NCBI GenBank assembly: GCA_951799405.1
Contig: OX637351.1
Coordinates: 10,200,251-10,264,250 of the forward strand
Reading direction: 5' to 3'
Length of the DNA stretch: 64,000 nucleotides
From: Agapetus fuscipes
Taxonomy: Eukaryota; Arthropoda; Insecta; Trichoptera; Glossosomatidae
Shown: positions 11,471-22,639 of the stretch, in pieces
Numbering within the stretch: position 1 is the stretch's first letter
Layout: each line of letters opens with the position of its first letter
Position numbers and translations under genes: made by a program
The notes under the pieces: model-generated
Database searches by the model: none
Seen by the model: the letters and a program-made list of their open reading frames with translations, nothing else
What the model was told of the DNA's origin: nothing

Positions 11471-11885
11471 GAATAAATCTTGTGATCAATAAAATTGATG
11501 AATTTTAAAGGAAACAGGCATTATGTTAAGACATTATGGCATATGTTGTGATTGGGTGTCAAAACCCAAAATGGAGTAAGCAAGAAAACATAAAATTTGA
11601 CACGCAAAAACATGTTTAGTATGACTGCACAACTGCAACGTTTGACAGGACTGAGACAAACAATTGCGAATAATAATGGCTGCCACAGCTAAAATTGACA
11701 GATAACACGCGTATAAAATTTATTTTGATCTCTAAAATTGACGAATTTTAAAGGAAAAAGTCATTCATTTAAGACATTATGGCATGTGTTATAATTGGGT
11801 GTGGAAACTCAAAATGGATTTGGTCAAACTAGTCTCATTTCGTATGACTACACCACTGCAACGTTTGACAGGGCTGAGACAAATG
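11471..11885 (+). pseudogene. duplicated THAP-like N-terminal relic
   Basis: Two diverged direct copies of about 165 bp each hold a start codon after TTAAGACATTATGGCAT. The first (11536-11619) reads MAYVVIGCQNPKWSKQENIK and stops after 27 residues. The second (11779-11832) reads MACVIIGCGNSKWIWSN-stop. C-x4-C in MACVIIGC matches the first zinc ligands of THAP domains; in the first copy that cysteine is tyrosine. The shared flank CAACGTTTGACAGG follows both. Likely a P-element-like transposon or THAP gene relic. Confidence 0.45.
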
Positions 11886-11917
11886 TGGGCTATATAATAT
11901 TATATATCAGGCTTATT

Positions 11918-11995
11918 TATTTCAAATTACACTTACTTAGATAAGAGAACGCCGTTTTTGTGTGTGTCACACCTCAAGGGCCCTGCCCGATCTAT
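11918..11995 (-). mobile_element. L2-like LINE tail fragment
   Basis: Antisense GGGCCCTTGAGGTGTGACAC and AACGGCGTTCTC, the LINE tail also used by SINE-B. Confidence 0.6.
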
Positions 11996-12310
11996 AGTAT
12001 GAATCAATGCAGTTATTTAGTTTATGCTCCTCTGTGTTATTTCTCAATACCTCCCATACTAAATCGCAAGACCTTCTGAATCCCATGTGTAAAACAATAC
12101 GTGAAAACTCAACCGTTGCGTTTTACAAAAAAGAGTAACGCTCAACAGATGCGCTATTTCAATTTACATATATTTTTTGGTAAACGGAATGATTGAAAGA
12201 TTTATACTGTCGGTAGTGTTCTCATGGCAGTACAAAGTATGACATCACCAGTACAAATACAGCGACTTCGTGTTTTCTCTGGTTTCTACTACAGTAAAGA
12301 CAAAATAAAT

Positions 12311-12645
12311 ATTAAGATGATTTATGTGGTGAGCAGTATTTTTGTGTAAATCACACCTCAAGTCCTCTGCGAGCTTGGTTTTCGCTGTAGAATGCGCAAA
12401 TTACCTACTACTAGCAATACTCACTACCTCAAACAATATTCAGTTGCTGTAAGGCTGGATGGACCTTTAGTGACCGGTATTTTTGTGTGAATACAACTCA
12501 AAATCCCTTTGCGAGCTTGGTTGTGGCTGTGGAAAGCGTGAATTTTCAATCAAGGCCTAGTTACTGTCAGGCTGGATGAACCATTATGACCGATCTTTTG
12601 TTGAAGGTGGATAAATTATCAACCCAAAGAAGAGCATATTCGAAA
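12311..12645 (-). repeat. two headless SINE-B copies in tandem
   Basis: Two partial antisense copies abut near 12478. Each runs from the CACCTCAA/ACTCAAAA tail through GCGAGCTTGGT to TGTAAGGCTGGATG, without a tRNA head except a degraded GACCGATC. The duplication suggests unequal exchange or nested insertion. Confidence 0.7.
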
Positions 12646-12737
12646 ACTTAAAAACGCTTACGTACTATTGTTTATGAGACCACGGAACGGTAAAGTAACT
12701 TAAATGTATGTAATTTTTTCTTATTAGTATAATACTA

Positions 12738-12845
12738 TGGCCGAGCGAGTCTAGACGGTGATTTGAACAGCGTGTTTGAAATAAAAACAACGCTGGTTCG
12801 AGTCCCGTCGGGCCTTTTGACCGTAACTTTAAAACCCTTGTTCAG
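12738..12845 (+). repeat. SINE-D head
   Basis: ATGGCCGAGCGAGTCTAGAC and CTGGTTCGAGTCCCGTC are close to a tRNA-Ser/Leu A and B box pair. The copy is cut by the hAT MITE target site region. Confidence 0.6.
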
Positions 12846-12860
12846 CATATTTCCATAGAT

Positions 12861-13155
12861 CAGCGGTCGCCAAACTTTTTGACCTCACGGACCAGTTAAT
12901 TCATAATTTAAATCCCGCGGACCACTAATAGGATTTTTTAAGTGTTAAATATATTTATAAAAAAAAATTGTGATCAAAGAGCACATAAAATGTACCTAGT
13001 TAATAAAATGAAACTATTAATAGTAACAAAGTTATGAAAGCTTTATTTATAAACCATAATAAAAAAAACAAAAATTGTAATTGTAGTAAGTATATTCCAC
13101 ATTTTTCTGCGGACCAGCGAAATTTTCTCGCGGACCACCACTTTGGCAACCGCTG
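12861..13155. mobile_element. hAT-type MITE with intact target duplication
   Basis: Ends CAGCGGTCGCCAAAC and (reversed) CAGCGGTTGCCAAAG are flanked by the 8-bp direct repeat CCATAGAT at 12853-12860 and 13156-13163. The interior is AT-rich and noncoding, 295 bp in all. Confidence 0.92.
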
Positions 13156-13460
13156 CCATAGATGATCGCTGATATCTCATTGACAATGGACTCAGAACAG
13201 TTTTTGATTTCAAAGCTTTTTTCTCGGCTAGCAAACATCATTCTTGTATGGGACTACCGTCTTTAGCAAACCATGAGAAAACATTTGTTTGCCTTTTCCC
13301 TGGCAACCCGGCTGAGTGGCGCAACAATATTGTCTTGTGCGGACCTCATAATGAATAATAATGAATTGATAATGTCAATACCTGTTTCTGGCGAGGCAAC
13401 TATAGGTAAGTGAAGTGCATTTCTCTTCACAAATTATTGTTTACAAAAACAGTTTAATCT

Positions 13461-13720
13461 ATTCCTTGACTTATACGTTGGTATGAGGCTGACCACCTTT
13501 ACCGTAAAAAATGGTTCACTTTGCCAATGTCACCCCTGTTTCAGAGAAGGTCTGCAAGAGTTGCAGGGCTTATGTTCGTTTGAGATTGGGTTTTTATATT
13601 ATAGGTCCACATGTAGCGGGATGTGTGAGCGTGAAATTATGCGTGTGTGCTTGTGGGAATGCATTTAATATGAACCTCAAATGATACATATCTTTTTAAG
13701 TTAGATTTAGATTTAGACGA
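13461..13720 (+). repeat. SINE-A copy
   Basis: Full-length copy ending TTAGATTTAGATTTAGAC. It is followed directly by the GC-rich segment at 13725-13905. Confidence 0.88.
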
Positions 13721-13724
13721 GAGG

Positions 13725-13905
13725 TATTTTTGTCCCTTGACGATAGTTGATGTCGGCTTGAGAGCAAGGATACCTTCGTCTCCTGGCCCGCCTCCATTCT
13801 GACTCGGCCGCCCACAGCCTGCTAGAAAATGTGCCTACTCAGTTGGCAAGGCAAAGCCTGACGGGCGGACGTCGATCGTGCAACTTAGATTAAATTACAC
13901 CACGG
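13725..13905. other. GC-rich segment ending in the SINE-A tail motif
   Basis: An isolated GC-rich stretch (CTCCTGGCCCGCCTCCATTC, GACTCGGCCGCCC) ends GTGCAACTTAGATTAAATT, the 3' motif of SINE-A. It may be the 3' end of a partner LINE. No clear protein was recognised. Confidence 0.35.
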
Positions 13906-14101
13906 CATTGCGATGTGTCGAAGATAACCGATCCCTGAAATAATAATGTGAAACTTTATGTCGTACCAACAACTAAAATAGGTCTATTGTTCTTTTTAAA
14001 TAAAATAAATTTAAAACAAGTAAAAAATAAAGTAACTAATTCATTAAGAAACAAGTGAAACTTTATATTGTTCTTTTCAACCAGTAAGATACGTCGAAGC
14101 T

Positions 14102-14200
14102 CCTTTTTTTAAGAAATCCTGTGCGGTAGACTCCCTAGATTTTAGAGACTCTAGGGGTCTATGACACTTGCTGTAGTGCCGCAGAGGTGTACGAGCTTTT
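14102..14200 (-). repeat. SINE-B alternative tail only
   Basis: Antisense AAGAAATCCTGTGCGG, GACTCCCTAGA and GTAGTGCCGCAGAGGTGTAC, without the body or head. Confidence 0.75.
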
Positions 14201-14909
14201 AAATGATGTGTTAGCTTGATATTTAGGGTTGTATTTGGTGTTTCTTAATAAGATGATTTAAAATAAAAACAAATATTTATTGTTATACTGTTCCATAAAA
14301 TCTTAAATGTTTTTTTTTATTAAAAAATAATAAAACAAAACTTAAAAAAATTACAGACTTCTTATTATTTCTTTTAACAAGATTCTGTAAATTCAATTCT
14401 TTGTTATTTTATGATTTTTTTTAATGATGCAGAAAGAATATATAAATTGTTATTTAGGAGCCATTTGGATTTTCATTTATAATTTTAAATTGCTTATTTA
14501 AATTTATCTTATGGAATCAAAGTTGCAAATTATATTAGCACCAGAGTGCACATATGTACTTACAGTCACGTGTATGTTTGTGCTGACGAGTGTGGTAAAT
14601 AAAAAAAGTCGCAAATTTTCCCTGTTTTTTTTTTTTAAAACAGAGATGTCAAATTTTACCGTTTTTGCTATCCTGCATTGTAAATTTTTTATGCTTTTTT
14701 TTGTATTTTTTAAACTCACACAAACTAGTTTTCCTTTCCAGTTTATTTATTTTTAATATTCAAAATATCTGGATTAAATAGTGGATAATAAAAAGTGTAA
14801 TGGAATTTAGTGACATTTAAACACTTGTAAAATAAATTGTGGAGTTTGGACGTCAGTGGTTGGTCGGGGGGTGGTTCAAAGTGAACATTATTTTTGTACA
14901 ATCATAAGA

Positions 14910-15090
14910 ATGAGCAGTTTCGGAGGTTTGACCACGAGGACCGTGGGAGAAGACAGGATAAGGCGCGCCAGGGATAGAAATGAGGATGTGGCCGTGCTGT
15001 CAATGTTTGGTCCGGGAAACCAGTCCCCAGCTGGGAGACGATTCAGGTGTAGCGATTGTAGGCAAGGTGACCCAACGGCTGCCCCTCCAG
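14910..15090 (+). CDS. Lmpt: candidate alternative first coding exon of limpet
   Basis: A GC-rich island in AT-rich intron opens with ATG at 14910 and reads MSSFGGLTTRTVGEDRIRRA through to RFRCSDC and ...TAAPPG. A donor-like CCAG|gtgatc lies at 15090/15091. The exon is 60 codons plus one nucleotide, exactly the phase that the exon at 21920 accepts. The junction would read PPG-TKKMEYKTRQWHEKC. The new CSDC then sits 22 residues before the histidine of HEKC, inside the LIM range of 16-23, so the finger interrupted by skipping exon 2 is rebuilt. A TCAGT initiator-like motif lies at 14853-14857. The inferred product is a short limpet isoform with three LIM fingers. The donor is weak at +5 and no transcript evidence is available here. 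The alternative is a retroelement fragment that is open by chance. Confidence 0.6.
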
Positions 15091-15722
15091 GTGATCTAAA
15101 GATAATACTCCTTAATCTTGGTGATCCAAAAATAATAATAAATCGGATACAAAATAATCTTGGTGATCGGAAAATATTACATAGTATACCTACTAATTGA
15201 TCTTGGTGGCTGAATAATATTACTTCTTAATTGCTGGATTAAAGATAATAATCTTGGTGACCGAAAGATAATACTACTAATCTTGATGGCAGAAAGATAA
15301 TACTAGTAATCTTGATGACAGAAAGATAATACTACTAAGCTTGATGACAGAAAGATAATACTACTAATCTTGATGGCAGAAAGATAATACTAGTAATCTT
15401 GATGACAGAAATATAATACTACTAATCTTGATGACATAAAGATAATACTACTAATCTTGATGACAGAAAGATAATACTACTAATCTTGATGACGGAAAGA
15501 TAATTTAATTAATACTCATCTTTATGACAGAAAGATAATACTACTTATTTTGATGGTAGAAAGATAATACTAGTAATCTTGATAACAGAAAGAAAATACT
15601 ACTAATCTTGATGACAGAAAGATAATACTACTAATCTTGATGGCAGAAAGATAATACTACTAATCTTGATGGTAGAAAGATAATACTACTAATCTTGATG
15701 ACAGAAAGATAATACTAAGATA
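15091..15722 (+). repeat. 29-bp minisatellite starting at the candidate donor
   Basis: About 20 units of the type GAAAGATAATACTACTAATC-TTGATGACA. The first four units, next to the exon, are longer and diverged and begin GTGATC or GTGGCT. The fifth has GTGACC, and distal units are homogenised to ATGACA/ATGGCA. The first unit is the presumed splice donor itself. Confidence 0.9.
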
Positions 15723-16984
15723 AGACCGGTGAGCAAACTATGCGAGGGCTAGCCCCAAAAGGTGAAGATTTCCTAGGATCTACGCGGAGTTTCCCTCCGA
15801 GGGTTTTATTTTCCTCAGTCTACGAGACAGAAAACGAACCAATTTCTTACATCAACCAAAAATAAAATTTCGTGTTAGTATTCAATTAGCATCCCGTCGG
15901 AGTGATGTCACAATTTTTACCCGTTTTTTTTATTACGCCTCCATTAGAAATGAATAGACGGGGTTATTTCGTGGACTGGCTTTAAGGTGTGGTTCTTGAG
16001 TGTCAGCAAATAAGGTCTTCCGCGACCATATGGCTGCACTGTCTCGCTACACCTGTGAGTATTTTTGTAATAAATGATATAACATTCTGCCTAAATACGT
16101 CATACGCCGTGTCCTCAAAAGCGTGTGTGCATCATACGCAGGTAGGGCTGCCACGCGCCAAAATTTTATATTAATTAAAAAAAACTGTTATCTACTGAAC
16201 TTTCCTTTTCTTCCTGGAGTGAAAAATAATAATGATGTCAAATGAGTCGTACAAATGCAAACGCCGTCAACTACTTACGCGATAATTTTGAGAAAAATAA
16301 ACTTGTAAAACGACAACACCAGTGGGGGATGATGGCGTTTGCCCAAAGTCATACTTTTTCAATTAAAATTACGAACGATTAAGTGAGGTTTACATTATAT
16401 CGCACACAGCAAATGATTTGTTACACTGCGCAGAATCAAATTCAATCATTATCTCAAAAATCATATATTTTGGAGATGACGGTACTAATAATATACTTTC
16501 TTAGGTTTTTTTAGTAAGTATATACCTATTTGAAAATTTGACGGTGAAGTCGGACGCGTATTTTTCTCATTATTTTTATGCGCACGGCAGCCGCTGGTAA
16601 GTTTGTTAATGCGATTTATTGTTATTATTTATTTTGCTTTATTTTTTGTTATAAACTTATTCATATTTTGGTTAGGTTAGGTTAGGTTCATCAATTTGCA
16701 CGGTGCCGTGTCTATAAGTTTGCAACTTTGCGAATAAAGTAAGTCAACTTCGCCGTGCACATTATAACAACCATTTATTTTTATTTTTGGGCAACCCTGT
16801 CTTTGCCCGATACCAGTCTGAAGGCAGATGACCATTCACGGCGCAAATCCTAACTTATGAAGTGTTTACTCAACATAATGTTAAAGAAATCTTGTTAGCA
16901 CACTTCAACATACTTCTTCTGGTAATATCTAGGCCTCTGCATGTACAATATTGATTACTTATTACTTCTTAGTTAGATAATTGT

Positions 16985-17390
16985 TGAAAAAACTGCATTG
17001 GCTTCGTTTTCCGGAGAGGGGGGTCTCTCGTGTTTGTCTGATGGTTTACAAAGCTGTCAATGGTACGGCTCCTACATACTTGTCTGACATATTCTCATCT
17101 GTTGAGATAGATTTGAGACGCCAAACTTAGATCTGCGGAGTGTGGGGGGGTTGACTTAGTCCAGCCGTCACGTCAGACACGCACTAATTTTGGGGATCGT
17201 GTTTTCTGGTTTGCGGGCCCGATGGAGTGGAATAGACTACCACCTCATGTGAGGAAGGCAGAAACTGTTGGTGTCTTTAAAGGAGCACTAAAGACGCATC
17301 TTTACAAAAAAATCTTATCCGTGATTTGAGAGGGCCCTTGAGGTGTGACACACACAAAAACGGCGCTCTTTAATTATGTGTACCTTATAA
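16985..17390 (+). mobile_element. L2/CR1-like LINE 3' fragment with tail
   Basis: Broken frames read KLHWLRFPERGVSRVCLMVY, PTYLSDIFSSVEIDLRR and KEH/KKSYP, matching the - strand LINE at 31340-32325. It ends GGCCCTTGAGGTGTGACACA, which is the tail of SINE-B. Confidence 0.8.
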
Positions 17391-17500
17391 ATAAATTATC
17401 CTGGTATGGTGCTTTTCACGCTAGACGCATTCTCTCCGGTTTGTCTATGGAATACCGGATAATCTGTGTGAAAGCTTTCATCCATCCTCATACGCTCTAG

Positions 17501-17758
17501 CGGTGCTATTTTTAGACATTCTGGTCGTCCGTTGAGCTCACGTTTTGACAAACTAATGATTCCTGGGCTGGAACTCTCATCAAGGTATAACGGTAATATT
17601 TGTATGAAGACTAATCAGCTGTTCACTTGCGGCCATCTTGGATTGACAGGTCTTCATACAAGTATTACCGATATACCTTGATGAGACTTCCAGCCCAGGA
17701 ATCATTAGTTTGTCAAAGCGTGGGCTCAACGGACAACCAAAATGTAAGAATAGCACCG
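17501..17758. mobile_element. palindromic MITE (family P), intact
   Basis: Nearly the whole 258 bp is an inverted repeat: CGGTGCTATTTTTAGACATT at the left end and its complement at the right, with arms through CTTGATGAGACTTCCAGCCC. It is flanked by CTAG on both sides. Confidence 0.88.
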
Positions 17759-17985
17759 CTAGAGTTTTGACCCTGTAATCCAAAGACTAACCATAGACCA
17801 ATTGGGTAGAATGGGTCTAGTCTGTAACGGGCCTTATTCCCAGTTTAAATCAAGTTGTAAATTTAAGACTGTTCCCTTAACGTGTTGAAATAAATAGGTT
17901 CCACTCTCCGAATGCGACTCTTTCATATAGAAAAGAAGTTGCATAGGTATTTATGCTTGGTCGACGATAGTCCGCGTCAGCTTAT

Positions 17986-18228
17986 CGGTGCTATTCTTAA
18001 ACATTTTAGTCGTCGGTTGAGCCCACGCTTTGACAAACTTATGATGCATTTCTATGAAGACCTGGAAATCCAAGATGGCCGCAAGTGAACAGCTGATTTG
18101 TTTTCATACAAATATTACCAAATTCGGTAGGTAAGAATGACTGTGGTGATGAAATTTTCAGCCCAGGCATCATTAGTTTGTCAAAGCGTGGGCTCAACAG
18201 ACGACTAAAATGTCTAAGAATAGCCCTG
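17986..18228. mobile_element. palindromic MITE (family P), left arm shortened
   Basis: CGGTGCTATTCTTAAACATT at the left and AAATGTCTAAGAATAGCCCT at the right. About half of the left arm has been lost after TATGATGCAT. Confidence 0.85.
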
Positions 18229-18720
18229 TATGGCCCTTAGCAATCAGTAAAAATATAATATTCACCAATGTTTTCCCTAACAACCTAGCCGCGTGACGTC
18301 ACAACTTTATGACTTATTTTACTTTATAGCAATCCTAAACAAGTGTTATAAAGTTTTGTATTCGTCGGAAAAAAATTGAGGTGAGTATTGTCCTGCACCA
18401 GGACATGTCAAAAAAACGTCAAACCTGTCCGTCCGTCCGTATGCATGTATGTATGTCCCAGCCGAAACTACTGATCGCAGAGACACCAATTTTTGGATTT
18501 CGTCTGATCACGGTTTTGTCTATGTCGATCATATGCGGAACTCATTACATGGCGCCACGCAGTCTCTCACAGCTTTTATTTGACATCTTGGAAAAAACCA
18601 TTAGGTAGCTGTTCACGTTTTGTTTGCTTGTAATCACATCTGTAAACATGGAAAATAAATATCCATTACAGAACACTTTCTGGGTAAATATTTATTAAGT
18701 TTTCAATTGTTGGCTGGATT

Positions 18721-18978
18721 CTATTCGTTGAATTATAGGTTTGTATGAGGCTGACCACCCATACTGTAAAAAATGGTTCACTTTGCCAATGTCACCCCTG
18801 TTTCAGGGAAGGTCGGCAAGAGTTGCAGGGCTTATGTTCATTTGAGATTGGGTTTTTATATTGTAGGTCCACATGCGGCATGTTGTGTGAGCGTAAAATT
18901 ATGCGCGTCTGCTTGTGAAAATGCATTTAATATGAATCTCAAATGATACATATCTTTGCAACTTGGATTTAGATTTAG
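18721..18978 (+). repeat. SINE-A copy
   Basis: Full-length copy with TTCGTTGAATTATAGG start and CAACTTGGATTTAGATTTAG tail. Confidence 0.87.
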
Positions 18979-20499
18979 TTGGCTAGAAACTGATTTAACC
19001 GACAGCACATGGACTCAGAACATTTTTGAATTTGGATTTTTTTTTCTCGGCGAGCAAACGTCAGGATATGGGACTGCCGTCCTTAGCATCGAATAAGAAA
19101 GTATGTGTGTGACGTTTTCCTGGCAACCCGGCAGAGTGACGTAATAATATTTTTTATGCCAAATCACTGGCTGAGTCCCATTGTCTTTTCTTTCAACTAC
19201 AATAAACTCTTGGCCATTTTTTTTTCTACTTAACTTTTAGCACCCACTTTTTGCAGAGGCGTCTCCATTAAATAAACAATGTAATAATCTTTACAGGAAC
19301 CACCGAGATAGCCATTATTTTTTACAATCAACCGTGAGCGAAGTGCGAACCGACATTTTTTATTTTGTCTGCACTCGGCAGATCTTTTGTGTAGTTATTA
19401 ATTGATCCGTTGAAATGATCCGAATCATCGCGAATGATTTTCTGATTCGATTGAAAATCTTTTGTTCAAATTTAATTAATCAAATCCTTTTCCTTATTGG
19501 ACTTGGCACAAAATTCGAAAACAGATTCAGAGAAAAAATAGAGACATACATTGTCTTCACTTGTATGTATATAGGAGTATAGGACTATGATTTTTAGCAA
19601 CCAATAACAAAATATTTGTTTGCCTTTTCCCTAGCGAACCGGCTGTGTGACGGTACATTATTGTCTACACCTTACAATATTTGCAGACCTTATTATTTAA
19701 ATTAAATTTTGTACCTCCCTTTATCTTCTTTACTGTTAAATTTTGTATGGAATCATTTTCTTATTGTGTGGGAAATGTTCTCTATCAATCAATGCTTTCT
19801 ATCCATGTCGCTTGTATGTAAACATGAACTATTTATATTGATAGACTATAATCGCTACTCCCCACCGGATTTTTATGATTGACAGTTTATCAATTCTGGT
19901 TTAAATTATCTAGGCACAAATATTGACAAACGTTGGTATGAATAATTAGCAATTTGCATTTACACGAAGTGCGTGGGCGAATCGTTTAAAACATTCATTT
20001 CTCAGAAGCAGCGCGTAAGATCAGTTATCATTGAGATATTAGGAGTAATGCCAAATTGTTGCCAGTGCACAAAAAATACAAGAAGGCTCGATATAATTAG
20101 GACTCGATCAGCCTTGACCCAGTGAAAGATCTGAGAATATGATTGTAATGTTTTTGTATGGAAAATTAATGAAATGTGGGCGAAGAATCCTTCGAAGATA
20201 TATTTGAATACGAATGTAGCATTCGATGCAAAAATTACCTACACATAGGAATCATTTATATCAAATCTACATATTATCTACTCATAATGGAGTCCACATA
20301 AATGACATAGACAAATGGAAATTTGACGTCACCTTTATGCCGTGGTTTTTCCATGTTTGCTTGGAGAAAAGCTAACTTATATTTTACATTAGTTGCTAAG
20401 GACGCTAGTCACTTAGATCTATAACTTCACCTACCCGAGAGAAATTAAAAATGAGATCGGAACATTTTTTAATGCGGAACTTTTTTTCAATAAAATATA

Positions 20500-20690
20500 T
20501 TTGTACGCAGTTTCTTTAGCAATCCAGTCGGATGACGACACAATACTGTGTACCTATGCCGATTCACATGTTCAACATTGCTTCGACTCCATCCACAAAA
20601 CTATTGTCATGAATCTATTTCGAATGCAAGTAGACAACCCTGGAGAAATCCTATTATTTACAAAAATAAAGAAAAAGCCAGGATGAAGTA
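20500..20690 (+). pseudogene. possible reverse-transcriptase relic
   Basis: The frame SDDDTILCTYADSHVQHCFD resembles the catalytic palm of LINE reverse transcriptases (canonical YADDT, here SDDDT). Short and isolated, so weakly supported. Confidence 0.25.
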
Positions 20691-21200
20691 GAGAATCCAA
20701 ACATCAAAACCTTTTTTGGAAAATTCAGTTTAGATACGTACACAAGATACGTAGCTCTACATTCTCCCGTTATTTGGATTTCCCATACTGCTCATCGTTT
20801 TTTTTTTCAGCCCATTTCCGTTTCCGTCCGAAAATATAGCTAAAATACCGGTTTGTTCATTGAAGAATATCCAAATAATTATTGTAATCAGATTTATTTA
20901 AATCATAAAAACATAATAATCTTCTCAATATGGATGTCAATGATGACTGTTAGTTTTTTATTCGAGGTCTTTTCTCGTATACACATAATGGTGGGACCTT
21001 GAAAAAACTACTTACAACCAAATACGTCTTTATTTACACTTCTTACAATGTAAGTTCATACATCAATATTCCGTACTAGGATTTAAATAAAACATGCTTG
21101 AATACTTGAAATAGATGTAGTTAAATATCCTTACTTATTAATAATAGGTATATTATAATATTTTGTTCCATAAAATGTATTTTACATACATAGATACTGT

Positions 21201-21450
21201 AACTGTAACTCTGTCGCCATTCCGCTAGGGGTGGCCAGAGCCTCTGCAGAGTTGCCTCCATTTTTTCCTATCGTGACATACCTCTTTCAATTCTCTCATA
21301 TCCATCACCTTTTTCATGCATTTTCTTCTTTTACGCTCTCTTTGTATATCCCATTCTTTCACAATCTCCACAATCTGATCACTCCATACTTTTCTCGGTC
21401 TTCCTCTACCACGACATACTTTGTCAGTCTATCATAATTCATTCTTTCCA
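21201..21450 (-). mobile_element. RTE-like LINE 3' fragment
   Basis: On the - strand the C-terminus of an RTE-type reverse transcriptase (RKVWSDQIVEIVKEWDIQRE, KRRKCMKKVMD) ends in the GTAACTGTAACTCTGTCGCC region. The same 3' end recurs at 8.1, 35.7, 52.5, 55.9, 59.3, 62.7 and 64 kb. Confidence 0.75.
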
Positions 21451-21919
21451 CATTAGTACATAATATTATTTAGTTATTTTGATTTATTTGTTTATTAAAG
21501 TGTACATAGCATAATATCCTTGATTTCAATTTTATTCGAAATTTGAAAATGCAGTTGGCAGCAATGAGAAACAAAAGAGGGTGATTTCAAAATGCTTAAT
21601 TCTTTTCAAAGACTGTTTGTAAAAATATTAACATAATCATTTTCAATCACATTATAAACTTCATCCTACAATGATTCTTTCGTCAATTCTAAAAAAGGAA
21701 TATTTATAATTTACCTATAATAAAAAAAATGGTGGAATGCTTTTATAGGAATACATTCACAAACAAAATTAATCTATCATTGTTTTATAGTATTATGTGC
21801 AGGGATAAAATTACTCTAAAACACAGTTTAATATATAAACATTCTATCTCATAGTTTATTATTTTAGAGGAATGAATATTTAGTGAGAGTTGTAATGTTT
21901 TATGTTTGTTGTTTTGCAG

Positions 21920-22089
21920 GAACCAAGAAGATGGAGTACAAGACGCGCCAGTGGCACGAGAAGTGTTTCTGCTGCGTCGTGTGCAAGACTCCCATCGGCA
22001 CCAAGAGCTTCATCCCGCGCGAGCAGGAGATCTACTGCGCCGGCTGCTACGAGGAGAAGTTTGCAACTCGCTGCGTCAAGTGCAATAAG
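21920..22089 (+). CDS. Lmpt: limpet internal exon 3 of window
   Basis: The acceptor is gttttgcag and the donor is AAG|gtgaga. The exon is 170 nt and completes the split glycine codon with GA. It reads (G)TKKMEYKTRQWHEKC, FCCVVC, then YCAGCYEEKFA, finishing the LIM finger begun by CDGC in exon 2 (or by CSDC in the candidate alternative exon). It then opens the next finger with CVKCNK. The exon boundary falls inside a LIM finger, so isoforms that start here need a replacement CxxC. This is what makes the candidate exon at 14910 notable. Confidence 0.95.
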
Positions 22090-22386
22090 GTGAGAGGCAT
22101 TATTCTCTCTGGCCGCTTCAAATGAGGTTCTTGGGCGACCTCTTGTTTGTCATCCCAAGATTTTCCCTTCAAAAATGTTGCTCAAGTAGGTGCTATGTCT
22201 AATCAAATGACCTAATTAGTTTAGTTTTCCTCTTCAAAATGTGATTTACAAGCTCGCTTCTTTCTTCTACAGCCTGCAACACATTGTCGTTGGACTTGCT
22301 TCAAGCCCACAACGATGTCTTGGTCATCTCGCCCTAATTCCATATCTCTAATACCTCTAGGAGGTTTCTTTTATATTTTTGGATTG

Positions 22387-22635
22387 TTGACCGGTCCGTA
22401 GTTCAGTGGTAGCACTTCAAACTCTGAATGGAAGGTTGTGGGTTCGAATCCCGGCGGAGAACAAAAAATATCCCATTTATATTTTCAAATTTGCTCTTTG
22501 CTGGGTTGAAAAATTCATAAACTTTTACCAATGACCGGTCATCAAAAGGTCCATCCAGCCTTACAGCAACTGGGTCTTGCTTGAGAATTGGCGCTTTGTA
22601 GCGACGACGACCAAGCTCGTAAAAAAAGCTCGATA
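22387..22635 (+). repeat. SINE-B head and body
   Basis: A box TAGTTCAGTGGTAGC and B box GGGTTCGAATCCCGG are perfect. The copy ends at GACCAAGCTCGTAAAAAAAG without either tail. Confidence 0.85.
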
Positions 22636-22639
22636 GCTC

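Larger units (their letters stand above)
5011..21919 (+). other. Lmpt: large limpet intron, 16.9 kb
   Basis: This intron runs from donor gtgagt to acceptor gttttgcag. Apart from the candidate alternative exon at 14910-15090, it contains only repeats: an RTE-like fragment, copies of all four SINE families, a hAT MITE, a THAP-like relic duplication, two palindromic MITEs and an L2-like LINE tail. Stretches 5979-6720, 9153-9690, 13906-14840, 15860-16984 and 18980-21200 are AT-rich. I see no further gene in them; a (TTAGG)-like run of about three units at 16671-16688 is too short to be telomeric. Confidence 0.85.

Noticed and set aside
14511..14756. 81-codon Phe/Lys-rich frame
   Set aside because: Low-complexity AT-rich DNA; the composition alone explains the open frame.
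16671..16688. TTAGG telomere-like run
   Set aside because: Only about three units, too short for telomeric or interstitial telomere DNA.
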